Origin: an uncultured Prevotellaceae bacterium
Lineage (GTDB): Bacteria > Bacteroidota > Bacteroidia > Bacteroidales > Bacteroidaceae
Assembly (NCBI GenBank): GCA_902784615.1
Contig: CACZVN010000013.1
Coordinates: forward strand, 1-59,564
Reading direction: 5' to 3'
Length of the DNA: 59,564 nt
Each line of letters starts with the position of its first letter. Within the stretch, counting starts at the first letter, position 1. A program made the position numbers and the translations under genes. Positions 34,524-48,743 of this stretch are shown here, in pieces. The notes beneath the pieces are model-generated. The model did no database searches, was not told the origin of the DNA, and saw only the letters and a list, made by a program, of their open reading frames with translations.

Positions 34524-37037
34524 TTAGGTAGTTCTTATGAAGGCTGCCAAGACCAAGAACATGTAGTGCGATGAGCCACCTCCAAGGACATACTCTGTCT
34601 GCTGCCAGAGGAAAGGAAACTCGAGAAGTTCGGGGAAGTCAGGACGGATGAGCGCCGTGCCAGAAACCACACCACCTGGAATGTAACTCCAGTCGGCGCG
34701 GTTCAGGCCATAGGCTACGGTAGCAGAACGTGCACCGACACCAGATGCAAATGAGGCGGTGTTACTGCCTGGATGGCAACCCAGAACGAAGTCGAGTGCA
34801 CTATAGATCGTACTCTTCGAGAATATCTCGGGATAGGCACTGGCCAGAAAATAGTACTCAAATCCAAAACGCTGGATGTCCCATCCTGCACCCCAGATAC
34901 TAGGACGATAGGGAACACCGTAGGGTGTCTCAGCCGACTGCTTGTCAAGTTGTATCTTATAGTCAGCGAGGGCTGCGCGGAAGGCATCAACAAACTGTCG
35001 GCTCCTCTTGTCTTTCTTCGATTGGAGCAGTTTGGCAATGCGGGCCGTGAACCAACCGGTGCGGGCGATGTTGGTCGTGATCAGCTGCTGTTGGCTGAGA
35101 ATGAAATCAAGTTCTTTTTGCCCACCTGTTGCAAGGTACAGTTCGACAGCGGCCTGCAGTTTGGCACCTACCAGGAAACCGCTCACTTCCGTATTTTGAT
35201 AGATCTCCTGAGCGATGTCGAGACATTCCTGACTCAGCGCGTCGTTAAATCCGCGCAGCACACGGGCGGCACCGGCCAACTGGGCTGCTGTCGAAAGGGC
35301 GCGCATGGGATTATTCTCCGTAAAAATCCAGCGGTCGTCACTATTACCAGCCACCCCATCAGTCATGGCGGCAGCATCACCAAGCATAGCATACTGACGC
35401 AACGAGTTACAGATGATGCCGCGATAGAGCCTACCCAGCGCCTGATACGACCGTACCACGGTAAGTGCACCGTTCTCCACTTGTTGCAGAATATCATTCC
35501 GACCGTCGGGCTCGTGGATCTCTACACGATGACGCTGCTGGTCGATAGCCGTCACGTCAATGTCGGGATGGAACTGCTCATAGGCTAGCGCAAGGATATA
35601 GGCCTCACCAGCCTGTGACTCCACGCGCAGGTCGAAGTCGCCAGCATCGTGCCAACCACCGACATTGACCCCAGGCACTTTGGCGCCCTCAGCATATTTC
35701 GAGAGTCCCGGCTGCTGCACGTAACCATCAATATGGTTGCCCACACGCGCCATCAAGGCATCGTCCATGTGGCAGGCATCATGCCAGATACGATACTTCT
35801 CACTGACCCTCATGTGACACATCTGCACAGGTAGGAAGTACTCCACGACGGGCTGCCATACGCCACGGTCATAAACATCATCAGCTATACGGAAGACACT
35901 CGACTGCGCGTTAGCATATCGCAGTTGATAGAGACCTGGCTCGGTAACATCGTCCAGGTCAGCCGTCAGATAGCGATAGCGCAGGAAATGACCCCATAAT
36001 TGGGGCTGGATGGTGCGAACGACAGTCTCGCCGTCAGCATCGATCCGAACCAGTTGCAGAGGCTCTATCGTATTGTCACGCTTATCAGTTTCTATCACGA
36101 TGTGCTTCTGTTGCCGAGTCTGATAGCCAATCTGTGAGGTTTGGATGACAGGCTGGTAACGCCACTGATTATCCACCTCAGGAGTAATCAACCAGCACAC
36201 GGCACCCTTCGTAGCACCCTTGGCAATCTCGCTGCGCAACACGAACCAACCATTGTTATGATTCATACGTCCGTCATAGAGTTTCAACGGGCCAGTCAGC
36301 GATTCCACAGTCAGTTTCTGACTCCTGTCGTCGGGACGTGAGGTAAACTTACTACCTACCGCGTATGGTGCACTGATAATGTCGTCGGCACGGAGGGGAC
36401 TATACCCCTCACCGTCCAACTGTGCCAGATCAGCCTTCAGCCTTTTGCCCGCAAAAAAATCACCGTCATGATCGCGATTAGTGGCCACCTGCAGTAACGG
36501 TGCATTCGGTTGCTGTGGATAGATGCCGCTCTGCTGGTCCATCACCCACGGCTTGCCAAACAGATAACCTGGGAAAAACTCAAGATTGAAACCGACTTTG
36601 CCCAACAGGAAATCCGGCACAGGTGTGTCAAGATCGACGGTAACGAGGATACCCTTGCCCTGCGGCTCTACGGTGACGGTGTAGGTGACATGCCAGTCGG
36701 GATAGACCATTGGGTTAAAGCCCGTCATGTGGCGCGACGAGTCTGGATAACAGAGCGTGGTTGTAATGCGGTTACCTACTGCCTTACGACTCAATTGTTT
36801 GGGCACAGGTTGCCACTGTCCTGGCGTGGCCTCCAGGCGGATGTCGCCGTTGGTGGCGATACGCAGCCCGTTCATAATGACACACACACCACCTTGATGT
36901 CCCTCGGGATAGAAGTCGCTGAACGTCATCACATCCGTCCCCCCAGCACTGAAATATCCCTCGTTGTTGAGTTGGAATGTCTGTCCATAAGCCGCAAGGC
37001 TCATCAGTAACATGCTACCTAATAATTTCTTTTTCAT
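34524..37037 (-). CDS. GH9 glycosidase (endoglucanase-like) with long N-terminal region
   Basis: 837 residues with signal peptide (MKKKLLGSMLLMSLAAYG). Residues ~20-290 are a beta-rich region of unknown fold; ~295-385 an Ig-like cellulase N-terminal domain (VIQTSQIGYQTRQQKHIVIE); ~395-835 the (alpha/alpha)6 GH9 domain with GGWHDAGDFD (D464, D467) and the late acid E815 in WQQTEYVLGGGSSHY. GH9 enzymes cleave beta-1,4-glucan backbones, including xyloglucan. The start at 37037 is the Met of the signal peptide; the longer frame upstream lies in promoter DNA. It is transcribed separately from the five-gene operon, with its own candidate operator upstream. Confidence 0.85.
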   Translation of the reverse strand: MKKKLLGSMLLMSLAAYGQTFQLNNEGYFSAGGTDVMTFSDFYPEGHQGGVCVIMNGLRIATNGDIRLEATPGQWQPVPKQLSRKAVGNRITTTLCYPDSSRHMTGFNPMVYPDWHVTYTVTVEPQGKGILVTVDLDTPVPDFLLGKVGFNLEFFPGYLFGKPWVMDQQSGIYPQQPNAPLLQVATNRDHDGDFFAGKRLKADLAQLDGEGYSPLRADDIISAPYAVGSKFTSRPDDRSQKLTVESLTGPLKLYDGRMNHNNGWFVLRSEIAKGATKGAVCWLITPEVDNQWRYQPVIQTSQIGYQTRQQKHIVIETDKRDNTIEPLQLVRIDADGETVVRTIQPQLWGHFLRYRYLTADLDDVTEPGLYQLRYANAQSSVFRIADDVYDRGVWQPVVEYFLPVQMCHMRVSEKYRIWHDACHMDDALMARVGNHIDGYVQQPGLSKYAEGAKVPGVNVGGWHDAGDFDLRVESQAGEAYILALAYEQFHPDIDVTAIDQQRHRVEIHEPDGRNDILQQVENGALTVVRSYQALGRLYRGIICNSLRQYAMLGDAAAMTDGVAGNSDDRWIFTENNPMRALSTAAQLAGAARVLRGFNDALSQECLDIAQEIYQNTEVSGFLVGAKLQAAVELYLATGGQKELDFILSQQQLITTNIARTGWFTARIAKLLQSKKDKRSRQFVDAFRAALADYKIQLDKQSAETPYGVPYRPSIWGAGWDIQRFGFEYYFLASAYPEIFSKSTIYSALDFVLGCHPGSNTASFASGVGARSATVAYGLNRADWSYIPGGVVSGTALIRPDFPELLEFPFLWQQTEYVLGGGSSHYMFLVLAAFIRTT

Positions 37038-37064
37038 AAGCTCTAATTGTTTTTGTGCTTGGCC

Positions 37065-37113
37065 AATTTGATGACAATTCTCTTGAATGATATATAATTT
37101 GATGACAAATATA
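37065..37113 (-). promoter_or_regulatory. 13-bp direct repeats and -7 box upstream of GH9
   Basis: AATTTGATGACAA occurs exactly at 37065-37077 and 37096-37108, 31 bases apart (about three helical turns). A TATATTTG -7 box on the minus strand (37106-37113) overlaps the distal copy. This arrangement suits a regulator binding two same-face sites and blocking or tuning the GH9 promoter; it is inferred only from position. Confidence 0.4.
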
Positions 37114-37255
37114 CACATTTTACAGCAAAAATATATCATTTACGCCATAAATTTATGATAGTTTAGAATTTTAGTATATCTATTGGGTTATATCGACATC
37201 GCGATAGAAAATATATGTATTCATACCTATCAGATAGAAAAAAAATCAAAAGAAG

Positions 37256-37287
37256 TTTGGAAGATATTGTTTTTTTTATTTTCTTTG
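37256..37287 (+). promoter_or_regulatory. Possible promoter for the GH29-GH2-GH2 operon
   Basis: TTTG at 37256-37259 (-33-like), 20 bases, then TTTCTTTG at 37280-37287, which is TAnnTTTG with one mismatch, 18 bases before the ATG. Confidence 0.35.
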
Positions 37288-37305
37288 CACTAATTATTTA
37301 CCAAT

Positions 37306-39054
37306 ATGAAAATCTATAAAATAAAAATAGCGGTTGCAACGCTGATGGCTACGCTTACGATACAGACCCATGGCCAATTGAAAAATCCATCGCCATGTGG
37401 ACCTGTGCCAACGGAGAACCAATTGCGTTGGCAGGATATGGAAATGTATGCGTTTATCCACTATTCGATGAACACTTACACCGATCAGGAATGGGGCTTT
37501 GGTGACGAGCCATTAGAATTGTTTAACCCGTCCGACCTGGATTGTAAACAGTGGGCGCGTGTCTGTAAGCAGGCTGGCATGAGGGGCATCATTTTCACGG
37601 CCAAACATCACTGCGGTTTCTGCATGTGGCCATCGAAATATACGGATTATTCAGTAAAGAACACACCTTGGAAGCAAGGCAAGGGCGACGTAGTGCGCGA
37701 ACTCGCCGAGGCTTGTCGCGAAGAAGGATTGAAATATGCCGTCTATCTCTCACCGTGGGACAGGAACCATGCAGAATACGGCAGACCAGAATATGTTTCT
37801 TATTTCCGCAACCAGTTGCACGAACTGCTCACCGAATATGGTGAGATTTTCGAGGTGTGGTTCGACGGTGCCAATGGCGGCGATGGCTGGTATGGCGGTG
37901 CCAACGAAACACGTAAAATCGACCGTACGACCTACTATGAGTGGCCAGAGACCTACAAGATGATTCGCGAACTGCAACCCAACTGCCTTATCTGGAACGA
38001 CGGCAGTGACCGAGGTGATCTGCGTTGGGTGGGTACAGAGGCAGGCAATGTGGGCGAGACCAACTGGAGCCTACTGAACCACGACGGCGAAGTAACGTGG
38101 TCTATGCTGCACTACGGATTGGAGACAGGCGACTCGTGGGTGCCCGGCGAGACCAATACCAGCATCCGGCCTGGTTGGTTCTATCATGATACAGAGAACG
38201 AGCACGTGAAGAGTCTCTCGAAACTGATGGACACCTATTATAAGTCTGTTGGCCGCAACTCCACGCTATTGCTTAACTTCCCCATTGCCCCTAATGGTCG
38301 TATCCATCCTACGGACTCACTGCGAGGCATTGCCTTCAAGAAGATGATTGACGAAGTGTTTAAAACAGATCTCGTTGCCCAAGCAGATATCAAGACACAA
38401 GGTCCTGAAACCATCATCGACTTCAAACAGCCGACAGCCTTCAACCGTTTCGTAGCAGAAGAGGATATCCGCTACGGCCAACGCGTGAAAAGGTTTGCAC
38501 TTGAAGCAGAAATAGAAGGGAAATGGCAGCCATTGAAAGACGAACTCGTGGAGAATGGTGATGGCTTGACCACCATCGGCCATCGCCGCATCATCTGCTT
38601 CCCGACCGTCACAGCGACTCGTCTGCGCTTTACCATTCTTGAGACCAAATGCGAGCCCATTATCAAGCGTACTTCTGTCTATCTGGCTCCTGAGTTGTCA
38701 GCCGATATCCCTGATAGCGGCGAGAAACGTAGCAGCAACCTCCATTACTTCTTTAGTACACCCATGCAGATGATGATTGACTGGGACACAGAGCAGACTA
38801 TCACCTCATTCCGCTACCTGCCGCCCCAAAATACGCGCGAGGGATTGGTGACACACTACTCACTCTGGGCCTCAACTGATTGGACAAATTGGACTAAGGT
38901 TGCACAGGGCGAGTTCTCGAACATTGTGAACAACCCTATCTGGCAGACTATTAAGTTCCAACCCGTAAAGGCTAAGATTCTCCGTTTGGATGCAGAACGC
39001 TTGGCTGAGGGCGAGCGTATGGCCTTTGCCGATTTTGAAGTAGTAACTCAATAA
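37306..39054 (+). CDS. GH29 alpha-L-fucosidase
   Basis: 582 residues with signal peptide ending near HGQ. GH29 features: KHHCGFCMW (99-108) and the nucleophile D187 in VWFDGANG. The catalytic barrel ends near 350 and a C-terminal beta-sandwich (galactose-binding-like, ~380-580, with YSLWASTDWTNWTKV) follows. Absence of a canonical group-A acid/base position and the HHCGF pattern suggest a GH29-B-like enzyme acting on branched alpha-1,3/1,4-fucosides, but alpha-1,2 activity on xyloglucan cannot be excluded. First of three rightward genes (22 bases to GH2). Confidence 0.88.
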   Translation: MKIYKIKIAVATLMATLTIQTHGQLKNPSPCGPVPTENQLRWQDMEMYAFIHYSMNTYTDQEWGFGDEPLELFNPSDLDCKQWARVCKQAGMRGIIFTAKHHCGFCMWPSKYTDYSVKNTPWKQGKGDVVRELAEACREEGLKYAVYLSPWDRNHAEYGRPEYVSYFRNQLHELLTEYGEIFEVWFDGANGGDGWYGGANETRKIDRTTYYEWPETYKMIRELQPNCLIWNDGSDRGDLRWVGTEAGNVGETNWSLLNHDGEVTWSMLHYGLETGDSWVPGETNTSIRPGWFYHDTENEHVKSLSKLMDTYYKSVGRNSTLLLNFPIAPNGRIHPTDSLRGIAFKKMIDEVFKTDLVAQADIKTQGPETIIDFKQPTAFNRFVAEEDIRYGQRVKRFALEAEIEGKWQPLKDELVENGDGLTTIGHRRIICFPTVTATRLRFTILETKCEPIIKRTSVYLAPELSADIPDSGEKRSSNLHYFFSTPMQMMIDWDTEQTITSFRYLPPQNTREGLVTHYSLWASTDWTNWTKVAQGEFSNIVNNPIWQTIKFQPVKAKILRLDAERLAEGERMAFADFEVVTQ

Positions 39055-39076
39055 AATAATCGTCATAACTAACCAA

Positions 39077-44187
<5,111 letters not shown>

Positions 44188-44188
44188 A

Positions 44189-45790
44189 CTAGCGCCACCC
44201 GGGGCCACCACCAGGACCGCTACCGCCACCTGTATAGGTGCTCAGCGTGACCGATGAGCCACCACTGACTGTGCCACCGACATTACCCATGCCGCCAAAA
44301 TACTCCGTGCCGCCACTGACGGTGACACCCGACTTCAGAGATGGCGTAGATGAGGTATATACAACGAGTTGCTGGTCGCTGCCGCCGCCTCCAGGGCCAC
44401 CGCCAGGGCCTCCGCCACCAGGACCGCCACCATTGCCGGAAGATGACTGGGTAGGTGTCTGGAAGGCCAGTGCGAGATCGTTTCCATTATACAGTGCATA
44501 CCAACTGTTTTCTGTCCATGATGAGGTGTACATACATGTTCCACCAGAAATACTGGCTCCACTTTCCAGTCCACCGATAGCCACTATCGTACCACCTGTA
44601 ACGTAGAGTTGTTTCCGCTCCTCACTATTGGTATCGATAGCCACCTCGGGCGAAGAGGCTCCAATAGCATAGACCACACCTCCTTTGATATAGCAGTTGC
44701 CATTCGCGTCGATGCCGTCATTGTTGGTAGAGTGGGCATAGACATAGCCGCCACTAATCGTGAGATCACCACCAGAGTTGACGGCATCGTCGTAGGCATT
44801 GACGGTGACATGCCCGTCAGAGATGATGATGGCACCTTCGCACTGGATACCCTCAGAATCCCTGGAAGGACAATTGACAGTAATCGTACCGCCCTCAATA
44901 TAAATATTGCCGCTGTCCTCATCCTCGTGGTCAGTTGTCTCTCCAGTGGCACTGTCACCGTCGATGTCGCACTGGATGCCATCGTCACTCGTACCGCTGA
45001 TATTGATCGTTCCACTTTCCATGAGGAAATACTCATTGCAGTTGATACCGTCACCGACGGCACCGAGCACGTTGATGGTGGCATTCTTCAGACTACAATA
45101 GTCACCTGTCTTAATGGCGTGTTTCACCTTGCCTGTCACATTGAGCGTACCCTTTTGGGCAAACTCGGCATGACCATTTATATAAAGACAGCCCTTCTGC
45201 GAGCCACCGGCAGCATCGACCAGTGTATTGTCAGTGCCCGTCACTACCTTTATCTTGATGCGCTTGCCGTCCTGGATATGGATGGCGGCTCCCGAGGTAA
45301 CAGGATTGGCATTGGTGAGCGTCAGTCCGTTCAGCTCAATGGTTGCCTTGTAAGAACCCGACATATAGAATTCACCATCAGAAGATGAGCCTGAGAGCGT
45401 ATATGTGATCTCGTCAGCCACATCGTCGCTCTGAGCGATATTCACATGAGCTCCGCTTTGAGTAACGGTCACATCATCAGCAATGTCGCTGGATACGGTC
45501 ACAGTAGCCGAAGAACCGTTATATACCACACTGACGGTCCTGCTGGTCTCTCCAGAAGAACCACTCTCCGTGATGGCGATCTTCGAGATGTCACTGACGT
45601 TATAGGCCGTTCCGCCAATGGTGATGGTGCCAGCAATGCTGTCATAGGTCATGGTACCGGCTTCCGACGCCTCTACCTGTGTGCTTCCGCTGCTGGTTGT
45701 CACGGTCAGAGTCTGGGCAGAAGTCTGGGATAGTGAACAAAGCATGGTGACAAGTATCACCATCATTTTAAGGATGGCAGTCTTTTTCAT
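44189..45790 (-). CDS. Cthe_2159-like carbohydrate-binding beta-helix protein
   Basis: 533 residues, signal peptide ending TSAQ. Residues ~25-75 are a short beta domain (TITIGGTAYNVSDISKIAI). Residues ~125-435 are a run of ~20-residue strand-turn repeats with the GDGINCNE, DDGIQCD, SEGIQCEG, DDAVNSGG, NDGIDANG signatures of the Cthe_2159 / DUF4353 family of cellulose- and pectin-binding beta-helices; the acidic turns suit calcium binding. Gly-rich linkers (GGGPGGGGPGGGPGGGG) near 455-475 and at the end are low complexity. Likely an exported glycan-binding or adhesin-like protein. It shares a 4-base overlap with the small upstream gene. Confidence 0.8.
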   Translation of the reverse strand: MKKTAILKMMVILVTMLCSLSQTSAQTLTVTTSSGSTQVEASEAGTMTYDSIAGTITIGGTAYNVSDISKIAITESGSSGETSRTVSVVYNGSSATVTVSSDIADDVTVTQSGAHVNIAQSDDVADEITYTLSGSSSDGEFYMSGSYKATIELNGLTLTNANPVTSGAAIHIQDGKRIKIKVVTGTDNTLVDAAGGSQKGCLYINGHAEFAQKGTLNVTGKVKHAIKTGDYCSLKNATINVLGAVGDGINCNEYFLMESGTINISGTSDDGIQCDIDGDSATGETTDHEDEDSGNIYIEGGTITVNCPSRDSEGIQCEGAIIISDGHVTVNAYDDAVNSGGDLTISGGYVYAHSTNNDGIDANGNCYIKGGVVYAIGASSPEVAIDTNSEERKQLYVTGGTIVAIGGLESGASISGGTCMYTSSWTENSWYALYNGNDLALAFQTPTQSSSGNGGGPGGGGPGGGPGGGGSDQQLVVYTSSTPSLKSGVTVSGGTEYFGGMGNVGGTVSGGSSVTLSTYTGGGSGPGGGPGWR

Positions 45791-46185
45791 CTTACTTGGA
45801 TCTTACGGGTGATATTACCTTTCTTTATAATATAGATACCTTTAGAGAGTGAGGCATTGGAGGGGATCCGGCGCCCCGTCAGGTCATAGACCGCATCGGC
45901 ATCGCTCAGGTTGAAACCCTCGCTCTCAATACTGCTGATACCCGTTGTCTCATTGCTGGTAGAGAAGTTCATCGAAGCCAGATCGCTCAAGGCGATGGTT
46001 TTCGTCTCAGAGGTGTTAGCGTTGATGGCCACGAGGTTGCCGTCGCTGAAGGTGATAGTCAGTCCGACGGCTGTCAACGAAGTCTTCGTGCCGTCCTGTT
46101 CCACCAGTGTAAGGTAGGTGTAGTCCGCAGCCTTTATTGAAAGTACGGCTGCCATTGCCAGTGATATCAAAAAAACTTTCTTCAT
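45787..46185 (-). CDS. Small exported protein with C-terminal sorting-like motif, partner of the beta-helix protein
   Basis: 132 residues. Start at the Met of signal peptide MKKVFLISLAMAAVLSIKAA (46185), 28 bases after a -7 box; the longer frame enters the promoter. The mature N-terminal ~55 residues (TLVEQDGTKTSLTAVGL...KTIALSDLASMNFS) look like the N-terminal domain of the downstream beta-helix protein. The C-terminal ~45 residues (DAVYDLTGRRIPSNASLSKGIYI) are the short Bacteroidetes C-terminal tail that often ends exported Prevotella proteins. The ATGA overlap indicates translational coupling. Function is unknown. Confidence 0.7.
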   Translation of the reverse strand: MKKVFLISLAMAAVLSIKAADYTYLTLVEQDGTKTSLTAVGLTITFSDGNLVAINANTSETKTIALSDLASMNFSTSNETTGISSIESEGFNLSDADAVYDLTGRRIPSNASLSKGIYIIKKGNITRKIQVR

Positions 46186-46213
46186 AAGCGTTATATATCG
46201 TAGTTTGCCGCTG

Positions 46214-46221
46214 CAAAGATA
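46214..46221 (-). promoter_or_regulatory. -7 box TATCTTTG for the beta-helix gene pair
   Basis: CAAAGATA on the plus strand, 28 bases before the ATG at 46185. Confidence 0.6.
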
Positions 46222-46298
46222 GATGTTCCTGTGCATATTACATCATCTTTTTAAACTAAAAAGGAAATGAAAGCAGATATTAACACTCAAAGCGCGAC

Positions 46299-46457
46299 TC
46301 ATGAGTTTTTCTCCTTTGTGTCGCGAATGGCATCTTCGTAGCCAGTCAGGGCTGAAAAAGGCGCAAACTGGGCCGCACGGTTCCACATCGACATCTGCGG
46401 ATGGCGCTTAGAGACATGATGCGGCAGGTTGATGATGTCGTCGTAATTATCCGTCAT
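46299..46457 (-). CDS. YolD-like small protein, partner of the Y-family polymerase
   Basis: 52 residues ([20 protein letters not shown]...), read directly from the minus strand and easily missed because of its size. The core [20 protein letters not shown] resembles the YolD-like family, small proteins encoded beside Y-family polymerases. Its ATG overlaps the polymerase stop by 4 bases (ATGA), so it is translated with the polymerase. Probably a regulatory or accessory subunit of translesion synthesis. Family call is moderate; the context supports it strongly. Confidence 0.75.
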   Translation of the reverse strand: MTDNYDDIINLPHHVSKRHPQMSMWNRAAQFAPFSALTGYEDAIRDTKEKNS

Positions 46458-47962
46458 GCTTTGTGTCCTCCTATCTGTTTGTTGCGTTCCTTGGCTGTTG
46501 CGCCCTCCTCGAAGTTCAGCCCCCTGAGGATGGCGTTCTTGCCGAAACGCTGTTTGATTTTCAACTGTGCCTCTTGCATCCGACGTTCCTTGTCGAGCCG
46601 TGTCTGTTCCTCCTGACGCTGTTTTTCTAAAGTCTCGTAGTCTGTGAAAAGATCAAGTTGCTGGGGAGCACTCTCATGCGCTGCTACCGATGCCTCTGAT
46701 ACCACGTGATTGGTTGTCAAGTTAAGTCTGCGTATAAGCAGATCGGGATTCACCTGACGGTCAAAGAGTTCTGCAGCGCCATCCATGATGAGTCGTGAAG
46801 ACGATGTGGGCTTCTCGAAATTGAGCGAGCCGTGGGCGTGTTTCGGTACAGGTTTACCGTAATGATTGGTGGTTATCTCCCCATGATACTTGGCACGAAT
46901 CTCTGGACGCGTCAGGCACTCCGCGTCGTAGCCTACGGTCAGCACCAGTTGATCTGTTACCAGCCGTTTCGACACCAAGTCAAGTGCCATTCCCTCAGCC
47001 ATCTCCAGTATCACCACACGGGCCTTCTTGAACGTATAGGGCTCTTGCAGCACCTGACCGTTGCTGAAGCTGTTCGTCTCTGGCCGATAAGCCTTCACGG
47101 CCTCCATCGTACACGGTTCCCAGCCCCAGGCATGGTCTATCAACAGCTCGGCATTCACGCCAAACAGCCGATATAGCAATCCCTCGTTCTGTTCAGATAG
47201 ACGGGCCAGTTTACCCATCGTGTCGATGCCATATAAAGCAAGTTTCTCTGCAATGCCTCTGCCTACACGCCAGAATTTCGTGATAGGCCGATAGTCCCAC
47301 AACTCCCTGCGATACGACATTTCATCCAACTCAGCGATACGTACACCGTCTTTGTCGGCAGGCATCTTCTTGGCAACAATATCCATCGCCACCTTGCAGA
47401 GGTACATATTCGTGCCAATACCTGCCGTGGCCGTGATACCCGTCTGCGAGAGCACGTCACGGATCATCTTCATCGCCAACTCATGAGCCGTCAACTTGTA
47501 AGTGCCCAGGTAGGCCGTCACATCCATAATCACCTCGTCGATGCTATACACGTGGATGTCCTCAGGCGCAATGTATTTCAAGTAGATGCTGTAGATCTTC
47601 GAACTGACCTCAATGTAGTGAGCCATCTGCGGCGGTACTGCGATATAATCCACAGCCCAGTCAGAATGTGCCTGCAACTCGATATCTGATGTTGATTTGC
47701 CAGTGAGCCTATGACTTGGAGATTTCATCTGCCTTTCATAGTTCACCTCCCGCATCCGTTGTACCACCTCGAACAGTCGCGCACGACCACCGATGCCGTA
47801 TGCTTTCAGCGACGGAGAAACAGCCAGGCAGATGGTTTTCTCCGTTCTGGACACGTCAGCCACGACCAGATTGGTGGTCAGCGGGTCAAGTCCTCTGTCC
47901 ACACACTCCACTGAAGCGTAGAACGACTTCAGGTCAATGGCTATATATGTTCGCTGTTGCAA
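46454..47962 (-). CDS. Y-family DNA polymerase (UmuC/DinB-like)
   Basis: 502 residues. Catalytic motifs: [11 protein letters not shown] at the N-terminus with the first metal-binding Asp, [11 protein letters not shown] with the D-E pair, then [17 protein letters not shown] and the helix-hairpin-helix region; the C-terminal ~150 residues hold the little-finger domain and a Gln/Arg-rich tail. It replicates past damaged bases, usually in the DNA-damage response. A -7 box lies 29 bases upstream; no convincing LexA-type operator was identified. It forms a two-gene operon with the YolD-like protein. Confidence 0.9.
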   Translation of the reverse strand: MQQRTYIAIDLKSFYASVECVDRGLDPLTTNLVVADVSRTEKTICLAVSPSLKAYGIGGRARLFEVVQRMREVNYERQMKSPSHRLTGKSTSDIELQAHSDWAVDYIAVPPQMAHYIEVSSKIYSIYLKYIAPEDIHVYSIDEVIMDVTAYLGTYKLTAHELAMKMIRDVLSQTGITATAGIGTNMYLCKVAMDIVAKKMPADKDGVRIAELDEMSYRRELWDYRPITKFWRVGRGIAEKLALYGIDTMGKLARLSEQNEGLLYRLFGVNAELLIDHAWGWEPCTMEAVKAYRPETNSFSNGQVLQEPYTFKKARVVILEMAEGMALDLVSKRLVTDQLVLTVGYDAECLTRPEIRAKYHGEITTNHYGKPVPKHAHGSLNFEKPTSSSRLIMDGAAELFDRQVNPDLLIRRLNLTTNHVVSEASVAAHESAPQQLDLFTDYETLEKQRQEEQTRLDKERRMQEAQLKIKQRFGKNAILRGLNFEEGATAKERNKQIGGHKA

Positions 47963-47991
47963 ACGATAATGAATCTTCTATATTTCGTGGG

Positions 47992-47999
47992 CAAAGATA
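47992..47999 (-). promoter_or_regulatory. -7 box TATCTTTG for the polymerase operon
   Basis: CAAAGATA on the plus strand, 29 bases before the polymerase ATG. Confidence 0.6.
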
Positions 48000-48074
48000 C
48001 AAATAAAAAGGCAATAACATCGCAGTTAGCACAAAATAAAATAGATTTTTGTGTTTAAATTTGAGGAAATTTTG

Positions 48075-48082
48075 TATCTTTG
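48075..48082 (+). promoter_or_regulatory. -7 box TATCTTTG for the alarmone/partner-switch operon
   Basis: Perfect TAnnTTTG match preceding the eight-gene operon. The 85 bases between box and first ATG form the longest leader seen in the window, so post-transcriptional control is possible, although no known riboswitch is recognised in it. Confidence 0.6.
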
Positions 48083-48167
48083 CAGCATTCAAGTGTAGAA
48101 CAAATAAATAAAAACAACTATAACTTAGGTACAACTATTAACAAATAACGGCAACGAAGAAGAAATT

Positions 48168-48743
48168 ATGGCAAACCGACCTTTAGACACCACACTGTTG
48201 GACCGCGCCATCGTGTTCGCTGTTCGCGCCCATGCCGGGACTGAGCGTCGCGGCAAGGGTTTTCCCTATATCGTCCATCCGATGGAGGCTGTGGAAATCG
48301 TGGCCACGATGACACCCGACCAGGAACTGCTGGCCGCCGCAGCCTTGCACGACACCGTGGAGGACACCGACGTTACGATAGAACAGATCCGCAGCGAGTT
48401 CGGTGAACGTGTAGCCTCGTTTGTCGCTGCAGAGAGCGATGAGCCCCATCAGAGGCCAGACAGCGTAGAAAACTGGCGTGCCCGCAAGCAGGCCGCCATC
48501 GACCGCCTGGCCCATGCTTCACGCGATGCCAAGATCGTGGCTCTCGGCGACAAACTCTCGAATATGCGGGCCATCGCCCGCGACTATGCCGAGCAGAGTG
48601 ACCGGCTCTGGGACCTTTTCCACGCCAAAGACCCCAAAGACCACGAGTGGCACTACCGAGGACTGGCAGATGCACTCAGTGAACTCCGCGACACCTTCGC
48701 CTACAAGGAATTTGAATATCTCATCCATCAAGTATTCGGATAA
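48168..48743 (+). CDS. Small HD-domain (p)ppGpp hydrolase (SAH / MESH1-like)
   Basis: 191 residues, a stand-alone RelA/SpoT hydrolase domain. Metal and catalytic residues are all present: H37 (YIVHP), H61-D62 with E65-D66 (HDTVEDT), and D128/N132 (LGDKLSN). Such proteins remove the 3'-diphosphate of ppGpp/pppGpp; no synthetase or TGS/ACT domain is attached. Cytoplasmic. First gene of the operon, overlapping the next start by one base, with a matching synthetase four genes downstream. Confidence 0.88.
   Translation: MANRPLDTTLLDRAIVFAVRAHAGTERRGKGFPYIVHPMEAVEIVATMTPDQELLAAAALHDTVEDTDVTIEQIRSEFGERVASFVAAESDEPHQRPDSVENWRARKQAAIDRLAHASRDAKIVALGDKLSNMRAIARDYAEQSDRLWDLFHAKDPKDHEWHYRGLADALSELRDTFAYKEFEYLIHQVFG

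Noticed and set aside
44406-44470. Gly/Pro-rich repeat in the beta-helix gene as a DNA repeat element
   Set aside because: It is in frame and encodes a flexible GGGPGGGG linker typical of this protein family, so it needs no separate explanation.
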